Assembly (NCBI RefSeq): GCF_030815485.1
Contig: NZ_JAUSWV010000002.1
Span: 186,001 to 250,000, forward strand
DNA from: Streptomyces rishiriensis
Lineage (GTDB): Bacteria; Actinomycetota; Actinomycetes; Streptomycetales; Streptomycetaceae
DNA: 64,000 nt
Direction: 5' to 3'
Shown here: positions 48,772 to 57,876 of the stretch, in pieces
Numbering within the stretch: position 1 is the first letter of the stretch
Layout of the letters: each line of letters starts with the position of its first letter
The notes under the pieces: generated by a model
What the model was told of the DNA's origin: nothing
What the model saw: only the letters and a program-made list of their open reading frames with translations
Database searches by the model: none
Program-made: the position numbers and the translations under genes

Positions 48772-49368
48772 TCAGCGGGCGATGGAGATCGCGAAGGGGG
48801 TGAATCCGGTGGAGCGGATGACGTGCGGTACGAACAGGATCGCGGCCTCTGTGGCGCGGGCGGTCCGGATCCCGCCGAGGTCGGTGATCCATTCCTTTTG
48901 CCAGCCGAGGTCGGTGAGCAGTTCGCGGACGGTCTGCTTGGCCTGCGGGTCCTCGCCGGAGAGGAACACGGTCGGTGTCTCGGCGAGCGTGGCCGGCGCG
49001 GTCATCACCGGGTAGAGCATGGTGTTGAGTGTCTTGACGACGTTCGTTTCGGGTAGTGCTTCCTGGAGTTGTTCGGCGAGGCTCGAGCCGGGGTAGATCA
49101 GCTCGGCGGGCAGTCCGTCCGGTCCGTCGGTGGTGGCGTTGGAGACATCGACGAGGATCTTGTCCCGGAGTTCTTCGCGCAGAGCGGCGAGCCGGTCCAA
49201 CGAGCCGGCGCCCGGCGTGGCGTTGATGACGATCCGGGCAGTCCGGGCGGCGTCGGCGGCGGCGCCCGGCGTGCGGTCCGCCACGGTCACTTCGTGTCCT
49301 GCCCGGGCGAGGGCTGCGGCCAGGTTGCCGCCGACGCGGCCGTTTCCGAGAACTGCGATGGTGGTCAT
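48772..49368 (-). CDS. NADPH-dependent F420 reductase-like protein (198 aa)
   Basis: Single Rossmann domain with NADP motif IAVLGNGRVGGNLAAALARA and ADRTP after the second strand, then LVDVSNATTDG and NVVKTLNTMLYPVM, the pattern of F420H2:NADP+ oxidoreductases and related small coenzyme-F420/NADP-binding proteins. Length fits. ATG at 49368 starts 41 bases after the stop of the phosphatase gene at 49410, in the same direction, so the two are probably one operon. Exact substrate unproved. Confidence 0.88.
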   Translation of the reverse strand: MTTIAVLGNGRVGGNLAAALARAGHEVTVADRTPGAAADAARTARIVINATPGAGSLDRLAALREELRDKILVDVSNATTDGPDGLPAELIYPGSSLAEQLQEALPETNVVKTLNTMLYPVMTAPATLAETPTVFLSGEDPQAKQTVRELLTDLGWQKEWITDLGGIRTARATEAAILFVPHVIRSTGFTPFAISIAR

Positions 49369-49409
49369 GATGATCTGGTCCTTCCGTGCGTGCGGGTTGT
49401 GGTGTGCGG

Positions 49410-50228
49410 TCAGCGGGAGAGCGTGGATACGGCCTCGACGTGGACGCCGGGCGCGGTAGCCAGGAAGCTCTTGCTCTGTGGGGTCCAGGGGCGGCCCTCG
49501 GCGTCGGAGATCCGTCCGCCGGCCTCGGTGACGAGCAGCGCTCCGGGAAGCAGATCCGCGCGGGCTCCGGCGAACTGCCAGAAGGCGTCGATCCGGCCGG
49601 CGGCCACGTTCAGCAGGTGCAGGGTCGCGGGCACGGCGACGCGGACGACGAGCGCGTCGAAGAGCATCGCGGTGATCGAGGAGCCGACCTGCCGCACGAC
49701 CTTTTCGTCCTCGTCCGGCCGGGCCTGGCTCGTGGCCACGATGCTCAAGCCGATGTCGGCGGTCCGGGAGACGTGCAGCGGCCGGCCGTCGAGGTGGGCG
49801 CCCGCGCCGGTGAGCGCGGTGTAGGTCTCGCCGGTCAACGGCAGGTGCACTGCGGTGAGCACCGGCTGGTTCTCCCGCACGAGGGTGGCGGTCACCGCCC
49901 ACTCCGGCAGAGCGTGCAGGTGGTTGACGTTGCCCTCGGCCGGATCCACGACCCACCACTCGCCGGCCGGCAGCGCCCCGCCGTCCAGTTCGTCCTCCAC
50001 CCAGCCGGCCTGCGGGCGCAGGCCCGTCAGGCGAGGGCGCAGGATGTCGAGAGCCATGTCGTCGTTGACTGCCAGCGCGCGCATCAGCTCTTCGCGGTTC
50101 TGGTAGGGGACCACCTCGCCGAAACGCTCGCGCAGCGCCGAACCCGCCTCACGCACGGCGATCGCGGTGTGGGCGAGCAGGTCGGCGTCGGAGGCGGCGA
50201 CATCGGTGGTCTGGAGCGTTTCGGACAT
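49410..50228 (-). CDS. Inositol monophosphatase family protein with altered metal motif (272 aa)
   Basis: Fold and motifs follow the inositol-phosphatase/CysQ family: helical N-terminus, a WVVDPAEGNVNHLH motif at the place of the usual D-P-x-D-G-T, and the second motif GARADLLPGALLVTEAGG, where WD is changed to RAD. In the first motif the second metal-binding Asp is replaced by Glu and the Thr by Asn, so metal use or activity may differ. ATG at 50228. First gene of a two-gene unit with the F420-reductase-like gene. Confidence 0.85.
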   Translation of the reverse strand: MSETLQTTDVAASDADLLAHTAIAVREAGSALRERFGEVVPYQNREELMRALAVNDDMALDILRPRLTGLRPQAGWVEDELDGGALPAGEWWVVDPAEGNVNHLHALPEWAVTATLVRENQPVLTAVHLPLTGETYTALTGAGAHLDGRPLHVSRTADIGLSIVATSQARPDEDEKVVRQVGSSITAMLFDALVVRVAVPATLHLLNVAAGRIDAFWQFAGARADLLPGALLVTEAGGRISDAEGRPWTPQSKSFLATAPGVHVEAVSTLSR

Positions 50229-50676
50229 GGTGGTATTCCCGTCTGAGGAGGGGCGCGAAGGCTGGGGTGCTGAGGCGGTCGAGGGCCGAACTGCGCGGTG
50301 TTTCCTGCGCTTTCGCCTCAACGGTAGGCACCCCATCGATTAACTTCAAATGCACGTAAGGCACGCCTAGGATTACTCACACGCAATTGGCTTTGCGTGG
50401 TGGCGACCGCCCCCACGGAAGCGGCCGCGCTGGAGTTCGCGCACGGCTCCCCCATCCTGATCAGCGTCCCGAAGTCACCACACGATCAGCCGTCGCCGAC
50501 CTCCGCCCGTCCTGCTCCCCCTCCCCCTCGAACTGCCGTCGGCACCGACATACCTGACATGGCATCAGCGCGTAACAGGCGGGGCAGGGACCGGTGTCGG
50601 CGAGATCGGCGCACGGGGTGGCGCGCCGCGAGAGGCGTCATCCGGGCGACGCCTCCGGCGGGACCCCCTGACGGCA
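50229..50676. other. Intergenic region upstream of the inositol-phosphatase-like gene
   Basis: Promoter region for the phosphatase gene, but no promoter could be placed. A short open frame on the minus strand (from 50364) overlaps the phosphatase start and is not believed. Nothing else is recognisable. Confidence 0.4.
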
Positions 50677-51291
50677 CTATCCGCCGAAGCCCTGCCCTGC
50701 GAGGCGGGCGATCAGGCGATCCCTGGCCGCGGGCCACTCCTCGGCAAGGAGGGAGAAGTACACCGTGTCCCGCCAGGTGCCGTCCGGCCGCCGGCGGTGG
50801 CGGCGCAGCACGCCTTCGCGCTGCGCCCCGATGCGCTCGATGGCCGCCTGTGAGCGGTGGTTGAGGTGATCGGTCTTCAACTGCACCCGTCCCATGCCCA
50901 GTTCTTCGAACGCAAGGGTGAGCAGCAGCAGCTTCGTCTCGGTGTTCACGGCGCTGCGCCAGTACGCGCGGCCGTACCAGGTCCAGCCGATCTCCAGCCG
51001 CTCGTTGGCCGCGTCGATGTCCATGTACGTGGTCCAGCCGATGGCTTTGCCGTCGGCCCTGTCGATGACCGCGAACGGTACGCAGTCGCCTCGCTCGGCG
51101 TCCTCCAGCAGCCCGGCGAGCTTGGCGCCCAGTTCCTCCTCGGTCTGCGGGGCGGGACCGCCCTGACACCGCCAGATCTCCTCGTCACCGCCTCCCGCGG
51201 CGAACAACTCCCCCAGATGCCTCATCGCCAGCGGCTCGAGGCGTACGTGGCGACCGGTGAGGGTGGTGGGCAGCGGTGGCCTGGCAGACAT
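50677..51291 (-). CDS. GNAT family N-acetyltransferase (204 aa)
   Basis: RimJ/RimL-type acetyltransferase. Opening TLTGRHVRLEPLAMRHLGEL, central IGWTTYMDIDAANERLEIGW, acetyl-CoA-binding region WRSAVNTETKLLLLTLAFEE and the motif HLNHRSQAAIERIGAQREGV, all typical for enzymes that acetylate ribosomal protein N-termini, amino acids or small amines. ATG at 51291. Stands alone; acceptor not predictable. Confidence 0.92.
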   Translation of the reverse strand: MSARPPLPTTLTGRHVRLEPLAMRHLGELFAAGGGDEEIWRCQGGPAPQTEEELGAKLAGLLEDAERGDCVPFAVIDRADGKAIGWTTYMDIDAANERLEIGWTWYGRAYWRSAVNTETKLLLLTLAFEELGMGRVQLKTDHLNHRSQAAIERIGAQREGVLRRHRRRPDGTWRDTVYFSLLAEEWPAARDRLIARLAGQGFGG

Positions 51292-51618
51292 GCACTGGAA
51301 GGTATCCGCGTCTCGCGTCAGGGACAAATGGCGACCGGCCTGGCACGACACCTATGCGGCCTGTGCACTGGCATCGGTCGGCCGTCACCGCTGGGTCCGG
51401 ATGGTTCCCAAGCCCCCCGCCCGGTCCGGCCATTGAGGGACGTCGGCGACAGGGCGTGGCCTCCTCGCCGGGCTCCAGCAGGGTGTCCGCCGCACTGACG
51501 ATCAGCCAAACCGGGGGGCCCCAGGAGAAGAGAAGGGAACGCCATACCCGAGGAGGCCTACGCCCAGTCAAGGCCTGACGCAAGGAAAGAGCGCCAGGGC
51601 GCCTCGAATTGCAGACCC
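51292..51618. other. Intergenic stretch without features
   Basis: Nothing convincing on either strand in about 330 bases; it should hold the promoter of the acetyltransferase gene. Confidence 0.4.
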
Positions 51619-51780
51619 TCACAGCTGGTGGCGCCTGATGAGTAGAGCGGCGATGGCCTGCCCAGACAACTCAGCTCTACGCTGCGCTGGCACCGCGGTC
51701 ATCTGGCCTGCGGGTTGATCATCACTCGACGCCCCCAGCAGGGCAGCAAGTGCGGCGACAAATACGTCCCGCCGGCTACG
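51619..51780 (-). pseudogene. C-terminal protein fragment, unassigned
   Basis: About 50 codons look coding (RRDVFVAALAALLGASSDDQ, then the AELSGQAIAALLIRRH end) and finish at a proper stop. The front of the frame overlaps the end of the next gene and has no start. It could be the tail of a lost regulator or a Tat-type leader; not resolved. Confidence 0.3.
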
Positions 51781-51806
51781 GCATAGACCGAACGTTGCAC
51801 ACCCGC

Positions 51807-52478
51807 CTATGCCTGCGTGCAACGTGATCGCAGGATCGGGTTCCACGCAAACCAGTCCAGGTTCTCGGCACCCAGCTCCCACGGCGACTCCAGCAGCAGG
51901 TCCCGGGTCGCCTCAAGGTCCGCAGTGACGGCAGCCGGAGCCGGGCCCATCCGGGTCATCCAATCGCCCTCCACACGCCAGAACTCCTCGTCCTCGCCTC
52001 GCAGCCGACACACCGCTGCTTCCACGCAGGCAGGCCACATCGGCATCCCGTAGTGGTCGTCGCGGGCCCCGAACCATGGTGCGCTGGCGAAGACAAGGAA
52101 GTCGTCCGGCGACAGACTCTGCTCGAAGTGCGCGAGCATGTCGATGCGCTGTTTCGCGTGCTTCTTGATGTCCCCGAGGAACCCCCAGCCGAAGTCCGTC
52201 AGGGTTCCCTCGCATCCCGGCCAGACCAGGTCCCGGTCCAGGACCAGGTCCTCCAACTCGTAGAGACGGAACTGATCGTCGGAACCCAGAATGTCGAACG
52301 CCCGCCGGGTGAGCCAGGTGTTGCGGGCGAACATCGTCCCGTCGTGCAGTGCCTTACGACGACTGGTCGGCCGTGAGGCATGCGCGTTCTCGATCGGACC
52401 GTTGCGCCACACAGACCGGACCAGCCCGTAAGCAGCTGCCCACCGCAGTCCGTCCTGCGTCTCGAATCCTCGACTCAT
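51807..52478 (-). CDS. Hypothetical protein (223 aa)
   Basis: Soluble Trp- and Asp-rich protein beginning MSRGFETQDGLRWAAAYGLV. Conserved-looking blocks are FDILGSDDQFRLYELEDLVL, GWGFLGDIKKHAKQRIDMLA and WFAWNPILRSR. No signal peptide, membrane helix or cofactor motif. Composition and codon bias mark it as a real gene; I do not recognise the family. It starts 25 bases after the stop of the serine hydrolase, in the same direction, so co-transcription is likely. Confidence 0.7.
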   Translation of the reverse strand: MSRGFETQDGLRWAAAYGLVRSVWRNGPIENAHASRPTSRRKALHDGTMFARNTWLTRRAFDILGSDDQFRLYELEDLVLDRDLVWPGCEGTLTDFGWGFLGDIKKHAKQRIDMLAHFEQSLSPDDFLVFASAPWFGARDDHYGMPMWPACVEAAVCRLRGEDEEFWRVEGDWMTRMGPAPAAVTADLEATRDLLLESPWELGAENLDWFAWNPILRSRCTQA

Positions 52479-52503
52479 CTCATGCCGAGGTCAAACGACA
52501 AGC

Positions 52504-53751
52504 TCAGGAGCCACAAAACTCGGCGTCGACGACCCGCTGTTCGTGGACGTTCCAGTCGCCGTTGAAGTTGAGCGACAGCACGTGCCCACCGTCGGCCGTG
52601 GCCATGGACTGGGAAATGGAGCCCTGGATACCGCCGTTGTGCCCCCATATCTCGGTGCCGCACGACAGCGTCATCTTCATCAGACCCAGGCCGTAGGAAA
52701 AGTTCGGCAGGTTCTTGGGCGAGACGGCCGTCCTCATCTCCTTCAGCTGGGGCGCCTTCAGGAGCCGGCCGGAGAACAGGGCCCGGTAGAACCGGTTGAG
52801 GTCGTGGTTGTTGGAGATCATCTCTCCGGCGGCGCCCGCGAAGGAGGGGTTGAGTTCGGTGACGTCGTAGGTCGCGCTGTTCGGCTCTCCCGGTCCAGCC
52901 AGTTCCCCGGTCAGCTTGGAGTAGGCGCGTCCGCTGGGTCCCGCGACGCGGGCGCGGGTGCCCGGCACCGTGGTGGAGTCCATGTGCAGGGGGCGCAGGA
53001 TCCGCTGCTCGATCTCATGGGCGTACGAGTGTCCGGTGGCCTTCTGGATCACCATGGAGGCGATGACGTAATTGGTGTCGCTGTAGCTCCACTCGCCGTC
53101 GCCGGTGGGGGCGAAGACGGGCTCATGCTTCATGGCCAGTTGGACGATCTGGCGGGGCGTCCAGGTGTCGTACCGGTGCTTGAGGAAGTCGGTGCCGAAC
53201 TCCTTGCGCTTGAAGTCGCCGTCGTCGGTGTAGCTGTAGATCCCGCTGGTGTGATTGAGGAGCTGCCGTATCTTGATCTTGCTGCCGTCGTGCCCGTTGC
53301 CCCGCACCAGGCCCGGCAGCCAGTGGTCCACCGTGTCGTCCAGGCTCAGCCTCCCCTCCTCCTCCAGCTGGAGCATCACCGTCGCCACGAACGTCTTGGT
53401 GATCGAGCCGATCCGGAAGCGGTCGTCGGCCCGCGGCTTGCGGCCGGTCGCCAGATCCGCGGTTCCCGCACGTCCCGCCCAGGTGTCGTTCCCCAGCTCG
53501 GCGAGCACGATCCCCCCCGGCACCCCGTCCTGGACCACCGACTCCAGGGCCGCCCGGGTGGCCGCGTGCCCGTCCCGCGCCGCCGAGGCGTCCGCGGTAC
53601 CGGCAGCCGAGGCCGGCCAGGCGAGACCGGCGCTCATCACGACCGTGGCGACCATCCCGACGGCAGCGACCCGCAGCCTGCGCTCCCCTCGCGGGCGGCC
53701 ACTCTTTGCGGACGTACGTGAACCGTTGGCAGCGTGCGGGAACTCGTACAC
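52504..53751 (-). CDS. Secreted serine hydrolase, class C beta-lactamase / D-Ala-D-Ala carboxypeptidase family (415 aa)
   Basis: Cleavable signal peptide at about residues 25-50 (RRLRVAAVGMVATVVMSAGL, then the Ala-Ser-Ala-Ala end), so extracellular. Active-site Ser-x-x-Lys in IGSITKTFVA, the Tyr-Ser-x-Thr-Asn in YSDTNY, and the third motif WGHNGGIQG (His-Asn-Gly in place of Lys-Thr-Gly) place it with Streptomyces R61-like DD-carboxypeptidases and esterases. Length is typical. Substrates may be peptidoglycan peptides or esters. It precedes the hypothetical gene at 51807-52478. Confidence 0.92.
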   Translation of the reverse strand: MYEFPHAANGSRTSAKSGRPRGERRLRVAAVGMVATVVMSAGLAWPASAAGTADASAARDGHAATRAALESVVQDGVPGGIVLAELGNDTWAGRAGTADLATGRKPRADDRFRIGSITKTFVATVMLQLEEEGRLSLDDTVDHWLPGLVRGNGHDGSKIKIRQLLNHTSGIYSYTDDGDFKRKEFGTDFLKHRYDTWTPRQIVQLAMKHEPVFAPTGDGEWSYSDTNYVIASMVIQKATGHSYAHEIEQRILRPLHMDSTTVPGTRARVAGPSGRAYSKLTGELAGPGEPNSATYDVTELNPSFAGAAGEMISNNHDLNRFYRALFSGRLLKAPQLKEMRTAVSPKNLPNFSYGLGLMKMTLSCGTEIWGHNGGIQGSISQSMATADGGHVLSLNFNGDWNVHEQRVVDAEFCGS

Positions 53752-53989
53752 GAAAGAGTCCTGTCTCTGGTTGGTGACGACCTGATGTGAGCCCAGTATT
53801 TTCGATCAAGGTCCGGGCCCGGGATACCGCCAACCACCCACTTGAAGGTGGGGCTACCCCCCGGCCCGCCGGTCGACGTGGCGGCCCGTATCGCCCGTTG
53901 CGGGGCGCACCGAGATCCAGCTCGAAGAGAGATAGCTTGCGACACCCTCGGGCGAAGGGGCGATGCCTCCCAACCGGGGAGCTGATACG

Positions 53990-54239
53990 GCAGACCCGGC
54001 AGGCCAAGGGCCAAACGCTCGCCGGACTCGGCAAGCAGACGGGCTACTCCGCGGCCCAGGTCTCCCGATACGAGCGGGGCATCTCGCCGATGAAGGACGT
54101 CGACGTACTGCGCTGCTTCGCCGACACGCTGGAGCTGCCGCACCAGGCATTCGGTTTGGCGCCGCCCGCGCCGCGACCGGAAGTCCGACACGGTCAGCCG
54201 ATCGGCGCAACCAGCGCCTTCCCCCCTGCCCACCTCTAG
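53990..54239 (+). pseudogene. XRE helix-turn-helix regulator, N-terminal fragment
   Basis: Clear HTH sequence (GELIRQTRQAKGQTLAGLGK, then QTGYSAAQVSRYERGISP and LRCFADTLELPHQAFGLAPP). An ATG lies at 53963, but in a different frame from the HTH, and no regulatory C-terminal domain follows before the stop. Frame loss at the start plus truncation suggests a dead gene. A short free-standing HTH protein from an unrecognised start remains possible. Confidence 0.6.
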
Positions 54240-54744
54240 CGTGGGCAGATCCGGCAGGGAGGACGGTGAAGACCAGGCGCGCCGAAGGAAGGGCGGTACC
54301 TCAAAGGCGCGCTCTCAAGGGCGGTGCACGCCCACAAACACAGTGCCCAGCATGCCTCCGCGCTCGCCTCCGGAGCCGGGGAACCGGCCTGCTTTCTGTT
54401 GGCACCCCGGACCGGTGGTGCCGCCTGCCAACACCACCGCCCGCATGGCGTGTTGCTGGAAGAAGCTCATTTTCCCCGTGCGTGGCGACGTTCCGCGGAA
54501 TTGACATACGAGGGATTCCTGTCGCCCCACAACATCGTCCCCTCCATCGACTCGACGCCCGGCTGGGCATTCAGCACTCGGACACCCGCCGCAAGACCCC
54601 GCTGGCCAGCCACGCGGTGTCGTCGGCCCGGCAAGAGCGCACGACCGACAACGCGCCCAAGTGGCGGGCGTTCGCCTGCTCCTCGTCGGTCCAACGCCAC
54701 GGCGACCGCTGCTGGCAACTGACCTGATTCTCGTCCTCCTGGGC
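54240..54744. other. Gene-free stretch in a debris zone
   Basis: About 500 bases with several short frames, none with coherent family sequence or start signals. Nothing recognisable. Confidence 0.4.
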
Positions 54745-55202
54745 CTACCTCTCAGCGGCCGCCAGCACCTCCCTCCACACACGGGCGGCGACACCGACGA
54801 TCCGGACGCGTGCTGGCGTCCCCAGGAGCGAGACGCTGATACCGCGCTCGTCGGGCGGGGAGATCCGCGCGCCGGGAATGCCGAGCAACTGCCCGTCCTC
54901 ATCGATGCGCGGCGGCAGCACACGCGCGAACTCCGCAGCCGTGGCTTCCCCCTCGATGCGTAGCGTCAGGTGTTTCCCCTCCGGCCGTACCACACGATGC
55001 CCCACGGGTAAACGGGGTCGTGTGACGGCCAGGCGATGGTCCGGAGCACCCATCGCTCCAGGAGCTCCTGGACGCCCGCGGGTCGAGGGATCAGCGGATC
55101 GCGGCGCCGTGTGGCTCCGGCGATCTGGAAGGCCTGCTGGTAAGACATCCCGGTGTGGAGCGCGAGCAGTTCGGCGTCCCGGGTCAGGGAAGACGTTGCC
55201 AT
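54745..55202 (-). pseudogene. Hypothetical protein gene with a single frameshift
   Basis: ATG at 55202 opens a protein-like frame (MATSSLTRDAELLALHTGMS, then AFQIAGATRRRDP and DPVYPWGIVWYGR) which reaches a stop at 54966. The neighbouring frame continues smoothly from about 54985 (GKHLTLRIEGEATAAEFARV) to a stop at 54745 (ending AARVWREVLAAAER). The two halves join by one base change in the run ggccggagggga near 54983-54995. The joined product would be about 152 aa and soluble; I do not recognise the family. It is either a pseudogene or a sequencing error. Confidence 0.6.
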
Positions 55203-55269
55203 GGTGACTCCCCATAGCCGCACTACGTCCCGACGTCGTCGCACGGCAGGGTGGTCGTGAGTGGCCGCC

Positions 55270-55580
55270 TCGGTTCATGGCCTCGTAGGCGATGCGGTCG
55301 TAACTGCCCGCGTCCGCCATGTACTTGGCCGCGCCGTTGACCATGGTGACGAGGCAGGTGTGCGGGAAGGGCAAGGCGGCTTTGACGGCCATACCGGTGG
55401 CGGCGTTCAGCTCGGCCTGAAGGCCGACGAGTGCGATGTCACCCAGGTGTACCGCCACGATGGGCACTTGCGCGGTCCCGCCGGGCTCGTACGTGTAGCC
55501 GGTTGTCGGTCGGAGGGTGTGCAGGCCCGCGGGCGGCCTCTGGGCCGGGACTTCGACGTGGGCGTGGATCACCCGCAGGG
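55270..55580 (-). pseudogene. Possible neutral/alkaline ceramidase-like fragment
   Basis: One frame reads as an internal or C-terminal domain: VIHAHVEVPAQRPPAGLHTL, VAVHLGDIALVGLQAELNAA and TMVNGAAKYMADAGSYDRIA. The GDIALVG...TMVNG pattern resembles the Streptomyces neutral/alkaline ceramidase family, judged by eye. Start and end are missing; the frame simply runs on into unrelated sequence on both sides. Confidence 0.4.
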
Positions 55581-55924
55581 GCGTGGCGAGTGGTGCGGTG
55601 CGGATCCGTGCGGCGGCGCGCAGCGCCGCGTTTCCTGCCCCAGGGGCCCGCGCAGTGGGCCGCGACCGCGGTCACCGGCCTCGCCTCGCTGGCCCAGTTC
55701 GGCTTCCTGGCGCGCTACGGCGGCAGGCACGGCGTGGGCAGCCACCGCATCGCGGCCGCCGAACCCTACGTCCCGCCCGCCCTGCATCCGCCTCTCGTGG
55801 AACTGTCCGAGTAGGCCCCGGAGGCGGGCGGCCCGAGGACGCCGACGGCGCCGTGGGCGCAGAACGGCCGCCGCGCGGATGGACTAGGAGTTCGGCCGTC
55901 GGGATGTCACCGGGGCGGCCGCGC
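55581..55924 (+). other. Debris stretch, faint plus-strand coding trace
   Basis: A plus-strand frame ending at 55814 looks weakly protein-like (GPAQWAATAVTGLASLAQFG) but lacks a start and cannot be assigned. No repeat or hairpin noticed. Confidence 0.25.
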
Positions 55925-57520
55925 TCACGGCCTCTGGCCGCCCGAGCCGATGCCGGCCAGGAGGGAACGCAGCGGTGCCGAGTCCGGGGTGTCGGCGACG
56001 GCCGCGTCGAGGGCGTCGTCCATGCCCTGCTCCCACTCCTCGGGCAGAGCGAGCCCGGGCCGGCCCGACCAGTCCATGTCGGGGGTGGCTCGCCCGGCCT
56101 CGACGAGACGCAGGTGGACCAGACCCGCGAGGCCGTCGAAGACCCGAGGCCGCATGAAGTTGCGGGCGGACGCCCCGGTCAGGCGTGCCGCCTGGTGGTG
56201 CTTGGGCATGCGGTCGGCGATCTCCGTCCACAGCAGGCCGCGGTCGAAGGCGTCCAGTACGGCCTCCAGACCGGGCAGCGCATCGTCCTCGACGGGCCCG
56301 GCCGGTGCGTCGTCGTGGGCGCGGGCCGCCGAGCGCAGCGCCCTGGCCACGGCGATCTGCAACGGCCGGGCCCACCCCTCCGCGTCGACGACAGCGCGGG
56401 CCAGGACGAGGTCGTCCCACCCCAAGCGGGATAGCCCAGCCGTTTCAGCGGCCAGCGTGCACGCCTCCAGCGCCGTGAACGCCCCCTCCACGTTGCGCAG
56501 CAGGGTGAGCGAGGACCTCTTGTCGTCCAGCTCACCGGCCCGGCCGTCCTCGGCCGACGCCTCGATCAGTGCGACACGTTCGGTGATCGGAGGGTGGGAG
56601 TCGTACGCGTGCGGGTGCGGCGGGCGTCGCCCGGTCGACAGTTCGGCGATGCCCTCGGGTGACCGGGCGTCGATCATTCGGCGGAACCCGCCGTACACCT
56701 CTCCCTGCTGCGGCAGGGCGCCCACCGGTTCACCCATCCCGACGTACGCCGTCAGGTAGTGCTCGTGTGCGGCGTCGAGCACCGGCAGGGCACGCAGTGC
56801 GGCTGCGGTGGCGTCCCGCCCCGCGTGCCGGGCGGCTGTCCGGTCGGCGGCGAGTTCCTGCTCACGTCCCACGGCCTGCGAGGTGCGCAGGAACAGGTGG
56901 GCGTAGTTGACGTACAGCATGCCCACGGCCCGGTGGAACCAGGTGTCGCTCCGCCCGAACACGTCCACCGTGTGCAGCACGGCCGCACGACCTCGCATGA
57001 CCACGCCGCCGAGCCGGGTGTCGAGGTGGGCATAGTGCCCGAACTCGTGGGCGAGCACGGCGCGCAGCTGGGGGACGGTCGTACCGACGAGCAACGGCAG
57101 GCCGATGTACATGCGGCGGCGACCGGGCAACAGGCCCAGCAGGCGGCTCTGTTCGGCCACGGCGGCGTTCACCCGCTCGAGGTACAGCTCGTCCGGTGGC
57201 CGTTCCCCGGTCGCCTCGGCGGCGGCCCGAACCAGTCCCCACAACTCGGGCTGTTGGTCGGGACCCACCGCGAGCGCGTGCCGCTCCGGCTGAAGACGTC
57301 CCGCCTTCAGGAAGGCGAGCATGCCCTGCAGGATCGCCAGGGCCAGCACCACGGTGACGGTCAGGAGCGCCCCCTCGGCCCACGCCGCCCGATCGACGAA
57401 CACCCGGGTCACCATCAGCCAGTCCAGCGCCCCCATGGCCGCCAGCAGCACGAAGCCCATCAGGAAGAACCCGGCCAGCAACACGAACGCGCGCAGCGCG
57501 CGCAACCGGAATCTCAACAC
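55925..57520 (-). CDS. M48 family metallopeptidase, Ste24/HtpX-like (531 aa)
   Basis: Membrane zinc protease: two N-terminal helices (AFVLLAGFFLMGFVLLAAMG and LLTVTVVLALAILQGMLAFL), then the catalytic HExxH in LAHEFGHYAHLDTR, and the third ligand region VGREQELAADRTAARHAG. C-terminal ~250 residues are an uncharacterised helical extension typical of the larger actinobacterial members. GTG at 57520 with GGGGGGA upstream is preferred; the frame remains open far upstream, but that part belongs to a different-frame gene fragment and has no family sequence. Probable role: quality control of membrane proteins. Confidence 0.88.
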   Translation of the reverse strand: MLRFRLRALRAFVLLAGFFLMGFVLLAAMGALDWLMVTRVFVDRAAWAEGALLTVTVVLALAILQGMLAFLKAGRLQPERHALAVGPDQQPELWGLVRAAAEATGERPPDELYLERVNAAVAEQSRLLGLLPGRRRMYIGLPLLVGTTVPQLRAVLAHEFGHYAHLDTRLGGVVMRGRAAVLHTVDVFGRSDTWFHRAVGMLYVNYAHLFLRTSQAVGREQELAADRTAARHAGRDATAAALRALPVLDAAHEHYLTAYVGMGEPVGALPQQGEVYGGFRRMIDARSPEGIAELSTGRRPPHPHAYDSHPPITERVALIEASAEDGRAGELDDKRSSLTLLRNVEGAFTALEACTLAAETAGLSRLGWDDLVLARAVVDAEGWARPLQIAVARALRSAARAHDDAPAGPVEDDALPGLEAVLDAFDRGLLWTEIADRMPKHHQAARLTGASARNFMRPRVFDGLAGLVHLRLVEAGRATPDMDWSGRPGLALPEEWEQGMDDALDAAVADTPDSAPLRSLLAGIGSGGQRP

Positions 57521-57621
57521 AGTCCCCCCGCGGCAGTTCCCCGAAACCGCCGGCCCCCTGGGGCCCGACGCCGCGCGGATTGTATCGCCGGGCAGGAAGC
57601 CGGCCGCCGCCCCCTCACCCT

Positions 57622-57801
57622 TCATGGCTTCGACGGGACCTGGTCTCGCACCTGGGCGTAGGTCAGTCGTCGGTCGCCCGCGACGAACGCCTCCGACGAG
57701 CTGTGCCGGGCCAGCGACTGGACGATGAGGTCGCTCAGGGTCGCACCGGCCGAGGCCGGCGATGCCGGCGAGGAGCTCTGGGTAGTGACGGAGGGAGTCA
57801 C
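57622..57801 (-). pseudogene. Acyl-CoA synthetase / AMP-ligase, N-terminal fragment
   Basis: GTG at 57801 opens a 59-codon frame whose second half is a typical adenylate-forming enzyme start (TLSDLIVQSLARHSSSEAFV, then GDRRLTYAQVRDQV) before TGA at 57622-57624. Everything after the first ~60 residues is missing. The fragment lies between the M48 protease and the AraC regulator, both intact. Confidence 0.7.
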
Positions 57802-57876
57802 CCTTGCAGCGTGGGCACCCGCACCATTGGGCTGCCACCGATGTTCCGCCAGGCACTACGGCTACCCGCCAACCTG

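Noticed and set aside
50149..50364. Short minus-strand frame starting like a tautomerase (PYVHLKLIDG)
   Set aside because: It overlaps the phosphatase start in another frame, loses protein character after about 35 codons and lacks a ribosome-binding site.
50345..50385. Possible iron box (DmdR1/IdeR type) near the phosphatase promoter
   Set aside because: Only about 11 of 19 positions match the consensus by eye, and the downstream genes have no iron link.
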